From the NCBI GenBank assembly GCA_029532625.1, contig JARFXM010000011.1, forward strand, positions 372,001 through 436,000: a stretch of DNA of 64,000 nucleotides, written 5' to 3'. This DNA is from Lomentospora prolificans (Eukaryota; Ascomycota; Sordariomycetes; Microascales; Microascaceae). Position numbers and translations under genes: made by a program. Below the pieces are notes generated by a model that was not told where the DNA came from, ran no database searches, and saw nothing but the letters and a program-made list of their open reading frames with translations. Shown here one piece after another: positions 45,838-57,782 of this stretch (position 1 is the stretch's first letter; each line of letters begins with the position of its first letter).

Positions 45838-48354
45838 GTTGGGCAAAATTAATCAAAAATATCACGCGTGTAAAAAAAAACAAATGGCTGTGCGTAGAGA
45901 AGTGAAAAGAAAAAAAGATATAATGCTGAATCCGAAGAAGGAAAAAATCAAGAAAACGAATTGAGATTTGTCTTGTCGTTGTTTCCTTGGTTTCACTTCT
46001 TCCTGGCGAGGTAACCTTCAAGAGAGATCAGGAAGAAAGCAAAAACGAAAAACCTGGGGCTCCGCCGCCAACTTTATAACTCAAGATGAGCAAGGTCCAA
46101 GGGTTAGCGTGGGACCTCGCTTTGGAGCTGCGGCGACATGGGGGGGAAGACACCCAACTTGCCTACGCCCTCAACAAGATCCAATCGAAGTGCCGGTGTC
46201 TGGCCTAGCGACTCAGTGTCCAGGGGGGAGGAGGCCATGCCAACCTAGAGACTGCTCAGGTGAGAGATGGAACATTGCCACTGGACCTGAGCTGGCCTAC
46301 CCCAGCGTTCTTGGCCGCCTTAGGGTTAGGGGAACGCGGGGTATGGGGTATCCCCAGCGATTCCCCACACCGGGAGATGGGCAGGTTTGATGTGACTGGT
46401 TGCTGGTAGTATATGTTGCGGCGTTCATTGGGGTAGCAACCACCCGGACCTTGCTAGTCTTGGGATCAATCGATGCCATCGACTGCCTGGCTGGCTGCGT
46501 GAATTGCAGTCAGTTGGACGAGTGGAGACTGTGGAGACGGCCCCTTGTTCAACACACTTTATCGGACTCAACCACCCGAAATGGAGGTCAATGCGAGCTT
46601 GCGTAGCCTGGCTGGCGACTTTGCCAAGTAATAATAGTACAGATAGCGGACTGCTGCTAACCCTGTATGGGGAGAAATAGAGGAGAGAAGTCGACGAACT
46701 AGTGGACCTCTTGGTCAGAGCTCTGCACAGCTGGCTTGCTTCGCTGGCCCGTTTCTCTCCTCGCCCACCCCCCAAAAAACAACTCTCACGCGCAACTACG
46801 AAGTACGTATCTCGGGCTCTTGCTCCTACCCGACCGTCAGGCTAGACAGCCCTCCGCAAACTTACCCCAACCGTGTGTCACGCAAACGATTACACAACGG
46901 CTGGAAACGGAGGTGCTGTAAGGACCAAGCCGTTGTCGTTTCGGAATAATAGCGATTAAGTGTCGGCAGTCGTAAAAGAGCCTCATACGGTTTACGCGGC
47001 TCTGCGAGCTGAGCGCCGTGTATCATGACTTCCAAGAAAAGCCGACCCAGGGAACTTTCTGGGCTGCACCTTTGGTGCACCTTGACGTGCTTACTCTTAC
47101 CATAGTTATCCAGGGTAGCACGGGTTGATCGAGCATTGCCCGAAATATCTGCAATCTCTTTCTCAGAGTAACACAATATCCCCCTATCTAGGGTGATCCG
47201 GTGCGGTGGGACCTAGCGGACTCGACCAAATTCTTCACGTCCCATCTGACCAAGCCCCCGGGATTACCACATGACTGACGGCTGCAACTAGCCCAAGACA
47301 AAAATGTGTACGAGACACGATAGCCAGCTACAAAGTACGAGAAGCACGTGGTACAGGGGCCAAAAGCCTTGCAAGAAATAAGCTGAGCCGCACACCCTGA
47401 AGGACGGCACATACCCAGCGGAGGGTGCACCCCGTGCCGTTTGATGCAGGACGCTCGTGCGCAGCCTGTCTGTTGCAATTTTGAACTGTATGGGGTAGGA
47501 TTTCGCACAGAAGTTTACATATCTTACTTACAGTTATCAAGGCTGGCAAATTTAGATGCGAACACAGCGCAAGAACTGCTTATATTAGAGCTAGAGATAA
47601 TGACACCCATGTGCCGGATCTCGTCAGGCGTAAAGACTCATACTAGTACATAATACTGGTATGCTCGTCTCAATTGACACTCTGCCAAAAATTGCAAGAA
47701 TCCAGGTGTGCCGTTGAATTGACATTTGAGATGGTGGGTTGCACAACTTATTTGGCAGGCTTTATGCCCACACTTCCGAGATATTGATTAAGAAATAAAT
47801 CCAATAAATACATCGTGACTTCGCGCCCAATCCGGGGGAGGTGGAGCAGCTCGAAGCGGAGATACCCTCGTCGCCCACATTATGGCGGCCATCGGAAAGG
47901 AGTGGACTGAGCCGAACAAGTCACTCACACCAGCCGCTAAAACAATGTCGGCGGGCGGTAATAGCCGTTTCTGTCTGGCCTTGTTCGCAACTATTCATCC
48001 GACTTGGGCCCAGCTGGCCCCCGCAGTGGAGCAGCACTGGTATTCCGCATCGTACCGTTTCACGGAAAGATACTAGCGGTGCTTCCCATGCCATTCGCTT
48101 TTGCTTGATATATCAGGAGCCCTTGGGGGCTTTTGGCTCCCTTGCATGTGGAAAACGAAGTCGGCTTGGCCACTAGTACGAGTAGCGTAGCGTTTGGGAA
48201 ATTCGATAGCGCCTGTTTACTCAACTCTTCTATCGTCCAGCCCACTGCGCGGCTCCTTGGATATTAGCTGGCTATTTTCAACTTGCCCAGTGCTGGCCGG
48301 CTGTGTGGGGGTAACCACTGAAAGTGCGCCATAATTAGTGAGCAACTATACACA
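45838..48354. other. 2.5 kb divergent intergenic region
   Basis: Separates the transporter from the dioxygenase gene and should hold both promoters. A-rich leader sequence (45875-45960) lies just upstream of the transporter start. No protein domain was found in the scattered frames. The length is unusual for this compact segment and may hide a lost gene. Confidence 0.4.
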
Positions 48355-50138
48355 ATGGCCCACGCATTCACCTTGTTCCCCGACGACCCCTCGGGGTACA
48401 CCAACGGCCTCAAGTCTTCTGACAAGGCCAAGTATCCCACCACACCGTTCTTCCAAGGCCCTCTCAAGGTCTCTCGAGTAGAATGCGACGTCTTTGAGCT
48501 CGAGACGTCTGGGGAGATCCCCAAGGATATCAATGGCACCTTTTACCGCGTGCAACCCGACCCTCAGTTCCCGCCCATGTACGAGGAGGATGTCAACTTC
48601 AGCGGCGACGGGAACGTGACGGCCTTCATTTTCCAGGATGGCCATGTCGATTTGAAGCAGCGATACGTGCAGACGGATAGGTTCAAGGCGGAGAGGAAGA
48701 ACCGCAAGGCCATGTTTGGCAAGTACCGCAACCCGTACACCGATAATGAGATGGTCAAAGGCATCATCAGAACCGTGTCGAATACCAACATTTACTTTTG
48801 GCGAGGCGCGCTGCTCGCCTCGAAAGAGGATGGGCCACCCTACGCTATGGATCCCACAACGCTGGAAACAATCGGGCGATATGACTTTGAGGGTCAGATG
48901 AAGGCGCCTTGTTTCACAGCTCACCCCAAGATCGACCCAGAGACGGGCGAAATGGTCGCATTCGCCTACGAGGCTGGCGGTGATGCGCACGATGCATCGT
49001 GCGACATTGTGGTCTGGACATTTGATCCCGTGACGGGAAAGAAGACGGAGGAGACCTGGTACAAGGCGCCGTTCTGTGGAATGATTCATGACTGCGCCTT
49101 GACCAAGAATTACCTCATCCTCCCCATGACGCCCATCGTGGCCGACCTCGAGAGGATAAAGAAGGGCGGCAACCATTGGGCGTGGGATCCCACCAAGGAT
49201 CAGTGCTACGGAATCGTACCGCGCCGAGGTGGAAAGCCTGAGGATATCATTTGGCTTCGTGCTGAAAATGGTGAGTCGCACACAGCATCCCCACGATCAA
49301 CCCCCCAAAGTGCATGCTCCTAATTTATGTCGTCTTAGGATTCCACGGACACGTCGCTGGGGCGTATGAAGATGAAAACGGCCACATCGTTTGCGACTTG
49401 ACCGTGGCTGACGGCAACGTCTTCTTCTGGTGGCCTCCCGACGACGCCGGCCCCAACGCAGTCCAAAAATCATTGCCCCAGCGCCAGCGCCTCATTTCTG
49501 ACACCTTCCGCTGGGTCTTTGATCCCAAGAGCCCGACAGATACCCGCGTCACGCCGTTCAAGCTCTACGGTACCAACGGCGAATTCTCGCGCATCGACGA
49601 CCGGTTCGTGGCCAAGAGATACAGCCACTTTTGGCAGCTCCAATCTGACAAGACACGGCCGTACGATATCCAAAAGTGCGGGCCTCCCGCTGGTGGATTA
49701 TGGAACGTTATCGGACACTATAACTGGGATACTGGCATCAAAGACGAATATTTCGCGGGGCCGACCTGCACTTTCCAGGAACCAGTCTTTGTCCCCAAGG
49801 AAGGCGATAGCAAGGAGGGCGAGGGTTACCTCATGGCGTTGCTCAACCACCTCGACGTCCAGCGCAACGATCTCGTCATTTTCGACGCGCTGAATCTCGC
49901 CAAGGGTCCCATCGCCGCCTTGCACCTCCCGGTGCGGATGAGGATGGGCCTCCACGGAAACTTTGTGCCGCAGAGCGAAATCGACGACTGGAACCAGCGT
50001 CGCCAAGGGGACGAGGGTCCCATCCAGATCGCCAAGGAGCCCTTGGCGTGGCAGGTCAAGCTGGCTCAGGAAAACGGGGCAAATGGAGCAAACGGCGGAC
50101 TCAATGGGCTGCATGGAAACGGGGCAAACGGGGCGTAA
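48355..50138 (+). CDS. Carotenoid-cleavage/lignostilbene-type dioxygenase
   Basis: Exons 48355-49270 and 49339-50138 give 571 aa. The four iron-binding histidines of the RPE65/CCD family are visible: H190 (FTAHPK), H245 (GMIHDC), H310 (HGHVAGAYE) and H511 (GLHGNF). 'FYRVQPDPQFPP' and 'NFSGDGNVTAF' are the conserved N-terminal motifs. A lysine in 'LLASKEDG' (K157) lies where stilbene-cleaving members hold the substrate phenol. Such enzymes split an alkene with O2 into two carbonyl products. Fungal relatives such as Neurospora CAO-1 cleave resveratrol-type stilbenes and sit in the cytosol. The C-terminus is an odd Gly/Asn-rich tail (GANGANGGLNGLHGNGANG). The neighbouring aldehyde dehydrogenase suits its aldehyde products. 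Confidence 0.92.
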
Positions 50139-51133
50139 ACGGTGGCGCTGATTTGTCCCAGGCTGGCGATAGTTGCATCGATTTTGGATCCTTATAGTAG
50201 TTCCAATGTTATTTCCCCCCCAACTGGCGCTAACACTGCGACTCTCCACAACTCTGTGAATACGATGTGCCATGCTCTCCTCCACTTTACTGGGTCCCAC
50301 CAAACCAGCGTAGCTGTAAATCTTAAGCTCCGCCTAGTCAATTTGCCACGTGCCAAGTCGGAATTGTTCACAGATGGCTAGTTCGTAGATGATGCTTGGG
50401 CTGAAGAGAACATATCATTGTACGGATACATCAATGCAATATTATGACCTACTCCACGATGACTGCATAACACCATGCACCTTCCTCGAACTTCGAGGGC
50501 ACCAAAGTAAACTAGCTCACTCGAGAACCTTTGCCCTCTTATTCGAACGGAGGTTGGACAAGCGGCCGACCGAAATCTCGGTTCCTCCGTGTGATGGAAA
50601 TACTTTCGAAATGAGCCTGGGAGAGATCTGTCTGCTGAGGCTCAATGTTTCTTGCACTTGCAAAATCTATTGAATCTGCCGCACTTGACTCAGTGCTTCC
50701 GGTCACAAGTCGCATCGGAGCCTATGCTCGACTCATATCGGAAGTATTGCCCTCCAAGTGACACAAAAAAAGTCGCCGGTACACATCTGCCATCGGGGGG
50801 CTCGGACCGCGCCCTCTCCAGGCGACGACAGGCACAAAAGTAGCAGTACAAATGACCCCGGCCTCCTCATCGGGACTATAGCTCCGACGGCTTCGGCACT
50901 CAACATCAACCCCAAGATCATGAGGGGAACGGCACACCCCCCCTTTTCCTTTTCGGCCATCGGAAGCTAGTCTAGAACAAAAAGAGCACATAAAAATGGC
51001 GACCCCAAAATCGGATTTCCTCCAATTGAAGAGTCCCCACGGGGTACGGACAAGGTCGCGCGCCCAATAGTACGGAGTACACTACCACACGCCTACAGCT
51101 TCCCCGGTTTTAATAATTTCTTTGTCAACAGCC
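50139..51133. other. Intergenic between dioxygenase and SnoaL-like gene
   Basis: About 1 kb with no supported gene. The last 150 bp should be the promoter of the SnoaL-like gene. Confidence 0.5.
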
Positions 51134-52172
51134 ATGGGTGACGCTATCGCCAAGCTCGAGCAGACTGTCGAGGCCCTCCGCAAGGAGGTGACTCGTCTCA
51201 GCGGTAGGAAAGCTGCGGATACAGATCGATGATACCAGTGTCTAACACGATGGAAAAACAGACCAGGAAGAAATTCGAAAGATTCACTACAAGTACGGCT
51301 ACTACATTGATAAGTGCCTGTATGAAGAGGTACGTGCAACCTGTAGTGCCATGGCATCCGTCCTCTCTCCCTCATTTTCCACCACCACTGCCTGCAGTGG
51401 TCAGGGCCGATTCCCACGTAGCACCCTGCTTCTCAGGCCAGATTTTCCAGCAAACAAACAATCCGAGTTAGAAATTCCAGCTTTACTAACCCATCCTCTG
51501 CTCCATCAATAGGTGGTCGAGCTCTTCTCCGAGTCTCCCGATGCCTATGTCCAATTCCTCGGCGGTCGTTATCGCACAAAGGCCGGCGTCCGCCGCCTTT
51601 ACGTGGACCGTTTCGCCGCTTTCTTCGTTGGCGGCCGCAACGGTCCTGTGCACGGCTTCCTCCTCGACCATCCCCAGATGCAGGGCATCGTAGACGTCGA
51701 CTACTCCAAGGCCGACAGCACAACCGGAGCCGGAGCCATCGGCAAGGCCCGCTTCCGCGCTCTCATGCAGGCCGGCGTGCACGTCAGCCAGGCGGCCAAG
51801 CACCCTCGCGGGGTGTGCCAATGGTTCGAGGGTGGCCTTTACGAAAACGAATATATAAAGGAGGCGGATGGTTCCTGGAGGATACTCAAACTCAGGTACT
51901 TCCCCTTCTGGCACGGCGATGTGGAGCATGGCTGGGCCTACAAGGTTTCTGGCTTCGTGCCCTTCATGTCCAAGACCTTCCCTGAGGATCCTATTGGCCC
52001 CGATGAGCTGGTCGCTGAGGACCAGCGTATGATGTGGCCTGATACTCGCGTCGTGCCGTTCCACTACAACCATCCTGTTACTGGAAAGCCCGTCGACGAA
52101 GTCGACATGCAGGCACCGAAGTACAAGGATGACCCGGCAAACTATCAGCCGGCGCTTAAGCTCGACGTTTAA
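51134..52172 (+). CDS. SnoaL-like/NTF2-fold protein
   Basis: Exons 51134-51203, 51262-51329 and 51513-52172 give 265 aa. An N-terminal coiled coil (IAKLEQTVEALRKEVTRL) precedes 'EEIRKIHYKYGYYIDKCLYEEVVELFS', the first helices of the SnoaL_4-type NTF2-like cone. 'HGFLLDHPQMQGIVDVD', 'RFRALMQAG' and 'GGLYENEYIKEADGSWRILKLRYFPFW' follow as the strands of the cone. Homologues include dehydratases, isomerases and small hydrolases, and many are unassigned. Its place next to the stilbene-type dioxygenase and decarboxylase suggests it acts on a ring-derived intermediate. The reaction is unknown. The 183-bp second intron is long for the window. Confidence 0.85.
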
Positions 52173-52696
52173 TGTATATAGTCATGAAGTCATGGAAACG
52201 CACTACAATTGATGGATGTTTTTATTAGTGGAATCTTTAAAACCCACAGGGTATCGGGCGATCTGCATTTGACTTGGCGTCGTGTCGAACATCCATTTTC
52301 TTGACCTATATAACTGGAGTGGAATATATCATAAGACATGATAGATGCGGAGACAAACCAACGCTCTATTATGCAGCGAATGTCTAGCAAAGTGTTCGCA
52401 GGGTGATAAAGTGTCTAGAAATGTTAATAGAGGGGAGAGTACTGAAAGGTCCCTTCTAGATGTGGCTCCGTTGGGTATTAATAGAGGTGATATATTCCCG
52501 TCCTTAGCGACTCGTCCGCAAAATATATAAAGGGACGACTCCGCTTGAATAGAAGGGAAATTTGGCGGCGATACTGGGCCATCTTACGATATCGTGGACC
52601 ATATTATCCGATGCAAACTTCTTATTGATAACGGTACCGCTGCTGCTGATCTCCTTGTGATTACAAACATGTGAAATCTAGGCATATATCCGTACA
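52173..52696. other. Convergent 3' intergenic region
   Basis: AT-rich 3' flanks of two convergent genes. No gene is supported. Confidence 0.55.
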
Positions 52697-53838
52697 TTAT
52701 AGCTCTAGTGGAAGCTTGAACAACTTGATGGCATTTTGCCTTCCTATGGCCTCTTTCTGATCCCCCGGGAGATCAACGCCTTTCCACCAGTCTTGAGCCT
52801 CTTTGATATCATCATAGGGATAATCTACCCTGTTATTAGCTAAATTCATCGAGAAAGGTTACGAGAACATACCAATCGAGTATAGACACCTCTCAAGACC
52901 AACCTCGTTAATACAGTACTTGAGCCCTTGGGTATTGAAATTCCCGGAAGTTGTCAAGGACAGGTTATGCTTGAAGTAGTAGCTGTAGTCTTCCTTGGAT
53001 GGCCTGGTTGCCTTTTTGACCGGCTTGTTGTACCAGTGATCTGCTCGCCACAGGTTAAACGGAATGCTATTAACCACACAATTACAGTTAGAACAGCCAT
53101 ATCTTCAGACGCTCAGAGTACTCACCCCTCTCCAAGATGCCCACAGACAACTTGCACCTTGGGGAACTCGTCGAATATCCCACTCGACATCAACGCATAC
53201 AGGTGCATACTCAGGTCCAAATGGAACTGTACGGCAGCACCAACAAGATGCTTCCTATCGCCGTATTTTGATCCCGCTTCCAAGTCCGGGTTACACGGGT
53301 ACCTGGGATGCATGTAAACAGGGACGTCAAGCTCCTGCACCGTCTCCCAAAATACCCTATACTCCTTGTCGTCAAAATATTTCTTTCCCGCGCCATCTGC
53401 ACCTGTGGTCTGGTAATCGTTCAGAATAGCTCCAAACATACCGAGCTCCTTGACAGCTCTTCGCAGCTCCTCCGCCGCCTGCTTTCCGTCGTGCATAGAA
53501 ACGGACGCGAGCGCGCCGAAACGCCGAGGGTTCTTCTTGCACTCAGCCGCGAGCCAGTCGTTGGCCGTCACGGCGATCTTGTGCGCCTTTGCCGGGTCAC
53601 CCTCGCCCTGGGGACCCGGAGACGTGAGGGAAAGCAACATGTACTCCACGCCTTCGGCGTCCATCTGCGCGATGCGGTGCTCGTGGATGTCGGCGAGCTT
53701 CTGGGAGAGCGCGTGATATTTGCTGGCCGAGGGATCGGACGAATTTCCCGGAGCGTACATGGAGGCCGTGTCGCCGAGCCACTCCAAGTCGGAGGGGTTG
53801 ATGACGGCCTCCTCGATCGCGATTGTGCCTTTCGTCAT
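52697..53838 (-). CDS. Amidohydrolase, dihydroxybenzoate/gamma-resorcylate decarboxylase type
   Basis: Exons 53838-53126, 53066-52873 and 52824-52697 give 344 aa. It opens 'MTKGTIAIEEAV', where the Glu is the first metal ligand of the ACMSD-like decarboxylases. 'VYMHPRYP' carries the TIM-barrel His. 'VVCGHLGEGIPFNLWRADH' holds the second His and the family's 'GH-GE-(L/I)P' motif. 'RCLYSIDYPYD' holds the catalytic Asp. These enzymes remove CO2 from ortho-hydroxybenzoates (2,3-dihydroxybenzoate, 2,6-dihydroxybenzoate, salicylate) or amino-carboxymuconate semialdehyde. With an aldehyde dehydrogenase and a salicylate-type hydroxylase nearby, a hydroxybenzoate is the likely substrate. An in-frame ATG further upstream exists; the MTKG start fits the family. 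Confidence 0.9.
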
Positions 53839-54584
53839 GTTGGTTGTGATATGCAAATGCCTCTCAGGGATTATCGAGCTTGGTTCGTAATGATTCAGCG
53901 TAGGCACACGACTCGGGAAAACCACACCTAGAAAGCAAGCTCAGCCCCTCATAAGAGCTCCCATAAGCTTCCTTTGCTCAGTGAGGGGTCCGTGGCTTGT
54001 ACTACACCCGTTGGGTTGGCTTGACCCGTTCGTGGCCGTGTATGTGGGGAGCGCACGGTATCGGCAAATAACTTCCGTCGGGATCATTAAACCGACACCG
54101 CGCAATCATGCAGCTTCGGTGCGGGGCATTTCGGACCCCATCTGCTCAATGGCTCCGACAATCACAACTCCCTTCGCATAGCTTCGCCGATCGTGAGAGA
54201 CCTCCAGCATCGAGACCTGCCGGTGCCGATATCCGTTTTCACAATTTACTGTAATCATAAGGCCTCATGGGGCGCAACAAGAGATCGGAAGTATCAAATT
54301 GCTGTGTATCGATCCGAATACCGACAAATCTGTGTATACGGCCTCAACAGGCTAGTAATTAATGACCGCTAAACTCCGTTCCTTCATACATGACATTATC
54401 TCCCAAGCCCGGTACCCTCTTAAAGACTCTGGTACTGCGGCGGCGTGTGACTTAACCTCGCATTCATGTCCGTCCCTAACCCCGAGAGATACGTTCCTGA
54501 GTCCACGGCACTACTTGCGTCATTCCTTGTTAGTTTCCTCTCCGCACAGACTGAAATTGGAGAAGAGAAGGAGTCCCTGCATGC
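53839..54584. other. Intergenic between decarboxylase and regulator
   Basis: Holds the decarboxylase promoter and the 3' end of the regulator. No gene is supported. Confidence 0.5.
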
Positions 54585-56791
54585 TTACAATTCGCTGTTG
54601 GGCACGATATCCAGGAACATGAGGCTTGGCGTTCCCAAGTTGGTGGGGTAGAGCGTTTGTTCCCCATCCCAGATGCCATGCTCCTCCAACTGCGCCATCA
54701 CCTCTGTGAGGGCGTGCTTTGCCCACAGAATTTGCTCCATGCCCTGAAGTGTGTGTAGACACGTTTTCACATTCTCCAGCTGCTCCGCTGCATTTGTCTC
54801 TGTCAGTGACAGGAGAGAAACCTGCATGCACTCCAGAACGGAGGTGCAGTCGAACGGAATCCGACTGGTGAGCAGGTCGTGATCACGCAAAAATGCAATG
54901 ATTTCCAATGACTTTTGTACCGCGCCGACACACATGTTGCCGAACTCGTCAAACCATTTTTGTTTAGTGGCGTCGGCCATCTTTCGTCCGCGGGAGACAC
55001 TATACAGGAGAAACGGCCTGGTCGCAAACATGACCGTCCTCCAATATCGTAGGTGGAGCACAGCAACGGATCTCTTGTGGAATCCGGCCACTTGGCAGAA
55101 GTCTCGAAGATGAGGCGGAAGTTCGTTATACCAGTCCCGGAGGTTGTTCATGAGCCCCGAGACTGTAGACAGCGAAAGTTTGGTCGTGCCAGGAGTCGGA
55201 ACCCGGTATACGACTCTACTAAGCGTGCGCTTCAGCTGCGCCAGTCGGCAGGACACCTCGAGATAGTTCAAAGGCATATTCGACCCAGGGCTCAGGATCT
55301 AGTGTCCAGTTAGGGATAAGTCTATTGCGACAGATGTGCTTGACTTACGTCTTCAGAGGGTAGTTTGAGCACGCCCGGGATGATATCCTCGCTTATGGCG
55401 GAGGGATGACCGTAGCAGAGGCTAATATCCAGATCAAGGAGGTACAGCGAGCAGAATAGCCTCAGATCTACTTGCTTATGAAGACTGTGGCGGGCGCTAA
55501 TGTCTCCTTTGGTATGGAGCCCCAGGGTGAATGCGATCCTTGCGGCTGATCCTACATAGATGTAGGCAGTATTCCCGAACATGGAACTCGACAGGGCGAG
55601 GGCCTGGAAAGTTAGCCGAGAGTCTATAAAAGCTCTATGTATAATTGCTTACCAGGAGACACAAAGCTCGTAGGCTATCGATGTCGCCAGTGTCACACAG
55701 CGCGGGGACCAAAGCCTTGGCTAACGCAAGGTACCTGAGGGATGGCCTCGTATCGAGGCCAGGGTTCTCCTTGTGCATCTGCGTCTCACATGTCATGGCA
55801 AAGATAGAGTATAGCGCACAAAGAGTAGCCGGAGTCGCCGCGGCCGCATCTCCGGCGTATATCCTGTCCAACCGCGCATGGAGCTGCTCTGCAGAAAAGA
55901 ACCAGTAGACTGACTGGATCTCCCTAAAGAAGCGAGCAATACACCCATCACATAGGTCTCTCCTTGGTAAATTTATTTGGCGAGGAGTTTTTAAACTTTG
56001 TGTGGTCTCAGGCGTAATTGGAGGGCAAGGTTCGGCGGCGCTGAGGGGAGCGAGAACCTCGCTCTTTGGTGAGGATGCGTCGAGGCGGGGGCGTTTGAGC
56101 GATCGCACAGCATCGAGAAAGAGGTAAGTCGAGTTGGCCCCGACGTGTCCTAGAACAGTTAGTTTCTTACTACAATCAATTGGGTTCGCTGACATACGGT
56201 AAACGCCGGTAGAATCGACACGCAGCCAGCCGAGCTCCTTGTGCAAGTCTTCAATTTCGTCAACAGAAGCGTCCATAGCATCATTCATCTGCACATCCGC
56301 TCGCGGAACAGCCAGGCCGGGGCTTCCGTTGACTGGGGCAGCTATATCGCTACTAGGAGATGTTTGCGAGTTGTCGGTGCCATTTGTCAGGGATTCCGCG
56401 AGCGCCTTGAGAGTATGTAGATTGAATTCGGTGTTTGGAACAAAGTGCTCCAAGATGCGCATCATATAGCGGAACTCCTCTTCAGATACACGGTAATACG
56501 GCCGCTGACGCCTTCGCGACGCATCAAGATGGCAGGGAGCGCCAATGCTGGCGCAAAAGTGGCATGGACCAGGGACTTGACTCTGTTAGCATCACGAGAT
56601 TCTCGTCGTCGTGAGTCAGAACCTACTTGGATCGACACACTGGGCCCTGGTTAGTGATTTCTCAGTAATGGGACGGTCGCAGGTTCGCTCACCTTGGTTT
56701 TCCTACTCTTGCAGCGGTCGCAGCTCATCGCAGTGCGCCGTCTCCCTGGCCTTTCCACTCCAATTTGCTGCGGTGACGGCGTGATCGTCAT
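54585..56791 (-). CDS. Zn2Cys6 transcription factor with a 14-nt microexon in its zinc cluster
   Basis: Six exons (56791-56693, 56639-56626, 56580-56198, 56149-55653, 55603-55349, 55298-54585) give 653 aa with all phases closing. The cluster is C24-x2-C27-x6-C34-x9-C44-x2-C47-x6-C54. C34 and the following residues come from a 14-nt microexon, so splicing of two small introns is essential for DNA binding. The fungal_trans region includes 'CIARFFREIQSVYWFF', 'GSAARIAFTLGLH', 'SLYLLDLDISLCYGHPSAI' and 'HLRYWRTVMFATRPFLL', typical of XlnR-like and aromatic-catabolism regulators. It is head to head with the aldehyde dehydrogenase and flanked by the decarboxylase, so it is the likely pathway-specific activator of the 48-63 kb group. 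Confidence 0.88.
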
Positions 56792-57782
56792 GGCGAATGC
56801 TGTTCGTTTTGCTAGTTTATTGTGCTGAGCGAGCTTCGTGCTTTGTGGATAGAAAAATAAGCAGCATCGATGAAGGTGGATATTCACAGGCTCGGCCGGA
56901 GTGGAGGGCCCTGAGTCTGGGGAAATGGTCTGGGGAACTCTGGGGAAGCCTGGGGAAACTGGAGAAGGATCAGTGGGGAAGGAGCGTCAACGTCAACCTG
57001 CACCGCCAGCTGCACTGGCGAACCCAAAGCAGCGCACCCATGATATCCACCTCTTGCCTCGTGCATGGCGATGGGCGCGAAAAGGGGTTCCACAATTCGC
57101 TACAAAGCCCCACTTTATCTACCACATTAGGAAGGGTGCTATGGTGGCACTTCTTTGGTGCTTGGGGAGGATTTCATGTGATTACCAGCCTCACTCGTGT
57201 TCCTGGGGGAGGAGCGTGGGAGAAAGTTGTGCAAGCTGCCCAGCGAAGGGCATTGTACTCGCAGCAACTGCCGTGGAGGGACCAAGCGATGCCAAGTGGG
57301 GATGAGATGGCCCTGAGCTGGGCTAGTGCTTGCCGTGCGGGGAAAATTGTGGAGAAGGTGTGTGCAGCCCCAAGTACCGTTGAGATTTGTGTCTGTTTCC
57401 CGGTCCAGTGTACCGGAGAATGTCACGAAAGCTGCCTCAGTGGGCACTTGCGGCGGCTTTTTTGCGAAGCAAACCCCGCCAAAACCGCTCGTGCCACACA
57501 CTATAGGTCGGTACGAGCAGAACGAAGGCCAAGCTTGCTGCAGAGACATCCCTCTGATATGTTCCGCTGTCCATATCTGGCGGCTTCCTGCCCTGCTCTA
57601 ACCCTCATTCCCCCCCTCCGTCGCTCCTTTCTACACTCCACTACGAACCTGATCTACTCTCGTAAATTTTACGAGTCGCGTAGTTCTTCCCTAATCCAGG
57701 CCTAGTCCCACATCCCCAAATTTCTCGTCAATTGACCTGTCAAAACTCTCGCTGCCCCGTTTATCTGGTTTCCCTTGTCACC
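56792..57782. promoter_or_regulatory. Divergent promoter with five TGGGGAA motifs
   Basis: TGGGGAA occurs on the + strand at 56918-56924, 56931-56937, 56941-56947, 56951-56957 and 56974-56980, that is, five times in 63 bp, with two 10-bp spacings. On the other strand the motif reads TTCCCCA. It lies 125-190 bp upstream of the regulator ATG and about 0.8 kb upstream of the dehydrogenase ATG. Such clustering suggests cooperative factor binding (STRE-like CCCC core) or a local minisatellite. A 302-codon + strand frame across this region has no domain and is taken as chance. Confidence 0.5.

Noticed and set aside
48346..49281. 311-codon minus-strand frame opposite the dioxygenase
   Set aside because: A shadow of a strongly biased coding strand; the + strand has complete family motifs and correct splicing.
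56797..57705. 302-codon + strand open frame in the regulator/dehydrogenase promoter
   Set aside because: Trp/Gly/Arg-rich, covers the TGGGGAA array, has no domain and overlaps long antisense frames; best explained as chance in GC-rich DNA.
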